From Selenomonadaceae bacterium (lineage in GTDB: Bacteria; Bacillota; Negativicutes; Selenomonadales; Selenomonadaceae): 9,800 nt of DNA. Below, piece by piece: positions 6,455 to 9,800 of this stretch. Position 1 is the first letter of the stretch; every line of letters starts with the position of its first letter. The notes under the pieces are model-generated. The model worked only from the letters and a program-made list of their open reading frames with translations, searched no databases and had not been told where the DNA came from. The DNA lies in the NCBI GenBank assembly GCA_017390245.1, contig JAFPCE010000036.1, positions 1 through 9,800 of the forward strand. Direction: 5' to 3'. The translations under genes and the position numbers were made by a program.

Positions 6455-7819
6455 TTGGCGAAGCGTGAGATAAATATGCTGGAGGGGTCTATCTGGGATA
6501 AGGTGCTGAAGTTTGCTATCCCGCTGGCCATGACCAGTATTTTGCAGCAGCTGTTTAATGCTACAGATGTGGCTGTGGTGGGACAGTATGTGGGCAAGCA
6601 TGCTCTGGCTGCTGTAGGTGCTAATGGTATCGTTATTAATCTGATGCTGAATCTGATTATTGGCTTTTCCATTGGTACTAATGTAGTTTGTGCTACCTTA
6701 ATCGGCCGGAGGGAGCATGAAAGACTTCACAAGGCTGTGCATACGGCGCTGGTTTTTGCGGTGTGCAGCGGCCTGGTGCTGGCGGTTATTGGCGTAGGCT
6801 TTGGCCGTGATATTTTGATGTTTATAGATACGCCACCGGAGATTCTGGATTCAGCGGAATTGTATTTACAGATTCTCATGGGCGGTGTGCCTTTGATGCT
6901 GATTTATAATTTTGGTTCTGCTATCCTCCGCAGCAAGGGCGATACCAGAAGGCCGTTGTATGCCATGATGATGTCTGGCGTTATCAATGTGCTTTTAAAT
7001 CTGTTCTTTGTTATTGAGCTGGGCATGGGCGTCGAGGGTGTTGCTATTGCTACAGTTATGGCTTCTGTCTGCAGTGCGTCTCTCATTGTTTACTGGCTGA
7101 CTCATGATGAAGGGCCAATGCAGCTGAGGTTTAAGGACCTTGGTATTGATAAAAATGTTCTGAAGTATACGGCTCAGATTGGCCTGCCTGCTGGTCTGCA
7201 GGGTATGATGTTTTCTTTGTCCAATGTAATTATCCAGGTGGCACTGAATAATCTTGGTGCAGAGTATGTGGCTGCTACGGCTATTTCTCTTAATTATGAG
7301 TTTGCGGCCTTTTTCATTTTGTCCAGCTTTGCCCAGGCGGCTACTACCTTTGTGGGGCAGAATTATGGTGCCAGGAATATCCAGCGGTGCAAGAAGGTTA
7401 TGCATTGGTGTCTGGGGATGAATTTCCTAGTTACTGGTGCAATTTCCCTTGGCATGTCAGTGTTTGCACCACAGCTGGCGGCTGTGTTTACCTCTGACCC
7501 TCAGGTAATAGAGCTGGCGGCTATCCGTATCAGATATATCATTACCTTTGAGGTGCTGACTGTTCTGATTGAGACATGTTCTGCGGGCATGCGGGGGCTG
7601 AATCATTCACTGTATCCGGCTGTGGCCTGCTTTGTGGGTGTGTGCGTATTCCGTGTGATTTATGTATATACGTATTTTGCCAGCTTCCCTACCTATGAGA
7701 ATCTGATGGTGATTTATCCTGTGAGCTGGGTGGTGACCATTTTCCTGATTGTGGGGGCTTATGTGAAGATTGTGAAAAAGCTGGAACAGCGCTTTGCTGC
7801 CAATAAGCTAGCTATGTAA
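6455..7819 (+). CDS. MATE-family multidrug efflux transporter
   Basis: The protein has 454 residues, the normal MATE length, with about twelve hydrophobic segments in two related halves. It is an inner-membrane antiporter that would expel drugs or metabolites using a Na+ or H+ gradient. Diagnostic wording includes LQQLFNATDVAVVGQYVG (residues 30-47), GFSIGTNVV (70-78) and ILRSKGDTRRPLYAM (157-171) followed by SGVINVLLN; the second half carries FVGQNYGARN. The start is TTG 6455, with binding site AAGAAGG (6441-6447) that overlaps the ftsK stop codon, so translation is probably coupled and the two genes share a transcript. The substrate cannot be inferred. There is no nearby regulator of the MarR or TetR kind, which suggests housekeeping expression with ftsK. 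Confidence 0.92.
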   Translation: MAKREINMLEGSIWDKVLKFAIPLAMTSILQQLFNATDVAVVGQYVGKHALAAVGANGIVINLMLNLIIGFSIGTNVVCATLIGRREHERLHKAVHTALVFAVCSGLVLAVIGVGFGRDILMFIDTPPEILDSAELYLQILMGGVPLMLIYNFGSAILRSKGDTRRPLYAMMMSGVINVLLNLFFVIELGMGVEGVAIATVMASVCSASLIVYWLTHDEGPMQLRFKDLGIDKNVLKYTAQIGLPAGLQGMMFSLSNVIIQVALNNLGAEYVAATAISLNYEFAAFFILSSFAQAATTFVGQNYGARNIQRCKKVMHWCLGMNFLVTGAISLGMSVFAPQLAAVFTSDPQVIELAAIRIRYIITFEVLTVLIETCSAGMRGLNHSLYPAVACFVGVCVFRVIYVYTYFASFPTYENLMVIYPVSWVVTIFLIVGAYVKIVKKLEQRFAANKLAM

Positions 7820-7884
7820 TTTATAAAATGTTTGTATGATGCATTATTTGTTATGGCTATAGTAATAAGAAAGCTGGTTATAGT

Positions 7885-8421
7885 ATGGAGGAGAAAAAAG
7901 GTTTAATCCTGGTGCATACTGGTGATGGCAAAGGTAAGACTACTGCTGCGCTGGGTCTGTGCATGCGGGCCTGGGGTGATGGCCTTAGGATTTTGATTTT
8001 GCAGTTCATCAAGGGTGGCTGGCGCTATGGTGAGATGACTACTGTGGAGAAGCTGGCGGAAATAGATGGCCGGATAGAGCTGAGGCGTCTGGGGAAGGGG
8101 TTCCAGCGTAAAGAGGATGACAAGACTGAGCATATGAAGGCGGCACAGGAGGCTTTAGCTGAGGCTCACAAGGAGTTTGCTTCGGGCAAGTATGATTTAA
8201 TTGTTTTGGATGAGATAAATTATGCTGTGAAGTTTGGACTAATTACTATAGAGGATGTACTGCAGCTGCTGGAGGAGAAGCCTGAACAGCTGCATGTGGT
8301 GCTGACTGGCAGGGATGCAAGGCCAGAGCTTATTGAACGGGCAGATCTGGTGACGGAAATGAAGCTGGTGAAGCATCCTTATCAAAAGGGGATAAAGGCG
8401 CAGAAAGGAATCGAGTATTAA
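7885..8421 (+). CDS. cobO: Corrinoid (cob(I)yrinic acid a,c-diamide) adenosyltransferase, CobO/BtuR type
   Basis: The protein has 178 residues, typical of CobO/CobA/BtuR enzymes, which transfer the adenosyl group of ATP to cob(I)alamin or its precursors to make the adenosyl form of B12. The P-loop HTGDGKGKTTAALG spans residues 11-24, the acidic motif YDLIVLDEINYAV has D109 and E110, VVLTGRDARPELIERADLVTEM lies at 138-159, and the C-terminal HPYQKGIKAQKGIEY is a family hallmark. It starts at ATG 7885, 65 bases after the transporter gene, with only a weak binding site (AAGAAAG region). No other cobalamin genes are in view, and no cobalamin riboswitch is recognisable in the short leader. It may serve salvage or de novo synthesis; sequence alone does not decide. 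No clear terminator follows it. Confidence 0.93.
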   Translation: MEEKKGLILVHTGDGKGKTTAALGLCMRAWGDGLRILILQFIKGGWRYGEMTTVEKLAEIDGRIELRRLGKGFQRKEDDKTEHMKAAQEALAEAHKEFASGKYDLIVLDEINYAVKFGLITIEDVLQLLEEKPEQLHVVLTGRDARPELIERADLVTEMKLVKHPYQKGIKAQKGIEY

Positions 8422-8446
8422 AAAATTCATTTTGTAAGATTATTTT

Positions 8447-8475
8447 TTGAAAAAGTGGGGTTTTTGCGTTAAAAT
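8447..8475 (+). promoter_or_regulatory. Sigma-A promoter for ilvD
   Basis: The -35 box TTGAAA (8447-8452) and -10 box TAAAAT (8470-8475) are separated by exactly 17 bases. Transcription would start near 8482, giving a leader of about 57 bases that carries the binding site AGGAG (8524-8528) before ATG 8539. The spacer holds an AAAAA-GTGGGG-TTTTT dyad. The leader is too short for a T-box or attenuator. Confidence 0.65.
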
Positions 8476-8538
8476 AGTAAAGTGTCACTGTTGTTTGTAA
8501 TCCTTTCGAGGAAATAAGATAAGAGGAGAGTAATATTT

Positions 8539-9699
8539 ATGAAATCTGATGTTGTTAAGAAGGGTGCGACCCGTTGTGCCCATCGTTCTTTGTTTAATGC
8601 TATGGGATTTGGCCCTGAGGATTTAAAGAAGCCTTTGATTGGTATCTGTAATTCCTTTAATGAGGTTATCCCTGGTCATATACATTTGCGTGAAATCGCT
8701 GAGGCTGCAAAGTTAGGTGTTGCTGCTGCTGGTGGTACTCCATTGGAGTTTCCTGCTATTGGCGTTTGTGATGGTATTGCCATGGGCCATACTGGCATGA
8801 AGTTCTCTTTAGCAAGCCGTGAGCTGATTGCTGACTCTATTGAGGCTGTGGCTACTGCTACTGGCTTTGATGGCCTGGTTTTGATTCCTAACTGTGATAA
8901 GGTTGTGCCTGGCATGCTGATGGCTGCTGCACGTCTGAATATTCCTTGCGTTGTTGTCAGTGGCGGTCCTATGCTGCCTGGCCGTTACAATGGCCGTGAT
9001 ATCAGTGTTAGCCAGTCCTTTGAGGCTGCTGGCGAGTTTGCTGCTGGCAAGATTTCTGAGGCTGATATGACTGCTATTGAGGCTGCTGCCTGCCCTGGCT
9101 GTGGTTCTTGTGCTGGCCTCTTTACTGCTAATACCATGAATTGCTTAACTGAGGCTCTGGGCATGGGTCTGCCTGGCAATGGTACTATTCCTGCTGCTTA
9201 TACTGGTGCCCGCCGCCAGCTGGCTAAGCGTGCTGGCCAGGTTATCATGAATTTGATTGCAAATGATATTAAGCCAAGAGATATCTTGACTGAGAAGGCT
9301 TTTGAGAACGCCATTACTGTTGATATGGGTATTGGCGGTTCTACTAATACTGTACTGCATCTTACTGCTATTGCTCACGAGGCTGGCATTGAGCTGCCTG
9401 CAGCTAAGTTTGATGAAATCAGCCGCAAGACTCCATATATTGCTAAGCTGAGCCCTGCTGGACATCATCACATGATTGATTTGAATGAAGCTGGGGGTAT
9501 TAATGCTATTATGAAGGAGCTTTCCAAGAAGGGCGTTATTCATACTGATGCGCTGACTGTTGTAGGGACTGTGGCTGAAAAGATTGCCAATGCCCGCATT
9601 CTCCGCCCAGATGTTATCAAGACTGTGGAGGAGCCTTACCGCAAGGAAGGCGGCCTGGCTATTCTGTCTGGTAACCTGTCCGAGTGGACTTTGGAATAA
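8539..9699 (+). CDS. ilvD: Dihydroxy-acid dehydratase IlvD, C-terminally truncated
   Basis: IlvD removes water from 2,3-dihydroxy-acids to give the 2-keto acid precursors of valine, isoleucine and leucine, using an Fe-S cluster and Mg2+. The N-terminal domain is complete and well conserved: CNSFNEVIPGH (C37), VCDGIAMGHTGM (C77, D78), PNCDK (C119, D120, K121), CPGCGSCAG (C185, C188, C191) followed by LFTANTMNCL, and MGIGGSTNTVLHL. The reading agrees with the family to GGLAILSGNLS, where PDGxVVK is normally next. Instead it reads EWTLE and stops at 9697-9699. At 386 residues it lacks about 165-170 C-terminal residues, including the GRFSG segment that supplies the catalytic serine, so it should be inactive. 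No other frame after the junction resumes IlvD. It has its own strong promoter and binding site. Either a deletion or a contig mis-join explains the end. Confidence 0.9.
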   Translation: MKSDVVKKGATRCAHRSLFNAMGFGPEDLKKPLIGICNSFNEVIPGHIHLREIAEAAKLGVAAAGGTPLEFPAIGVCDGIAMGHTGMKFSLASRELIADSIEAVATATGFDGLVLIPNCDKVVPGMLMAAARLNIPCVVVSGGPMLPGRYNGRDISVSQSFEAAGEFAAGKISEADMTAIEAAACPGCGSCAGLFTANTMNCLTEALGMGLPGNGTIPAAYTGARRQLAKRAGQVIMNLIANDIKPRDILTEKAFENAITVDMGIGGSTNTVLHLTAIAHEAGIELPAAKFDEISRKTPYIAKLSPAGHHHMIDLNEAGGINAIMKELSKKGVIHTDALTVVGTVAEKIANARILRPDVIKTVEEPYRKEGGLAILSGNLSEWTLE

Positions 9700-9710
9700 G
9701 GCAGAGCGCT

Positions 9711-9800
9711 ATGTACAAGTTCGTTTCATGGAATGTGAACGGCCTCAGGGCTGTGTGCGGCAAGGGATTCGCGGATATTTTCGCGGATCTCGACGCTGAC
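9711..9800 (+). CDS. exoA: Exodeoxyribonuclease III (5' end only)
   Basis: The first 30 codons from ATG 9711 read MYKFVSWNVNGLRAVCGKGF and continue ADIFADLDAD, the N-terminus of exodeoxyribonuclease III (XthA/ExoA), the AP endonuclease and 3' repair exonuclease of base-excision repair. N8 in SWNVNGLRA corresponds to the conserved metal-site asparagine of the family. The frame is open at the window end. A modest binding site (AAGG at 9698-9701) overlaps the ilvD stop. Codons here (GCG, CTC, GAC, TTC) are richer in G+C than in ilvD, though 30 codons are few. The closeness to a broken ilvD is unusual. Confidence 0.85.
   Translation, partial: MYKFVSWNVNGLRAVCGKGFADIFADLDAD

Noticed and set aside
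7820..7884. Cobalamin riboswitch upstream of cobO
   Set aside because: The gap is only 65 bases and contains no B12-box-like sequence; a cobalamin riboswitch needs far more.
9584..9799. Open frame overlapping the end of ilvD and the start of exoA in another frame
   Set aside because: It is an Arg-rich out-of-frame reading of both genes. It does not restore the IlvD C-terminus.

Overview
The window reads as a stretch of a Bacillota chromosome. All recognisable genes lie on the + strand, Shine-Dalgarno sites are strong, promoters are of sigma-A type, and three genes (mutT, ftsK, the MATE transporter) appear to start with TTG. Codon use (GCT, CTG, GAT, GGC favoured) and the SpoIIIE/FtsK, CobO and IlvD sequence types would fit an anaerobic gut or rumen member of the Negativicutes, such as an Acidaminococcaceae-like organism. 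That lineage call is an inference without database support.

Layout. Positions 1-618 are the 3' end of a DUF3427-type superfamily II helicase. A 121-base spacer with a 30-base imperfect direct repeat follows, then a MutT-like Nudix hydrolase (740-1135). From about 1326 to 2565 there are three damaged or degenerate genes in a row: a small unknown gene that changes frame, a signal-peptide gene cut short by a stop, and the C-terminal remains of an Rpn/PD-(D/E)XK 'recombination-promoting nuclease/putative transposase'. A clear intrinsic terminator (2572-2627) closes this region.

An extended -10 promoter then starts a housekeeping block: ftsK/spoIIIE (DNA translocase with an unusually long low-complexity linker), a MATE-family efflux transporter 12 bases downstream, and cobO (corrinoid adenosyltransferase). 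A canonical promoter (TTGAAA, 17 bases, TAAAAT) precedes ilvD (dihydroxy-acid dehydratase). The ilvD reading frame stops after 386 codons, about two thirds of the normal length, and an exodeoxyribonuclease III gene begins 11 bases later and runs off the window. The ilvD/exoA junction is either a real deletion or an assembly join.

How the genes relate. The helicase end and MutT may form a small DNA-maintenance or nucleotide-sanitation pair. The graveyard after them marks a labile, accessory part of the chromosome. ftsK, the transporter and cobO are probably co-transcribed but functionally unrelated. I found no CRISPR array, tRNA, rRNA or intact mobile element. I do not see a convincing new multi-gene system. 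The points most worth checking are the ilvD/exoA junction, the repeat pair before mutT, and the frame-broken genes at 1326-2565.
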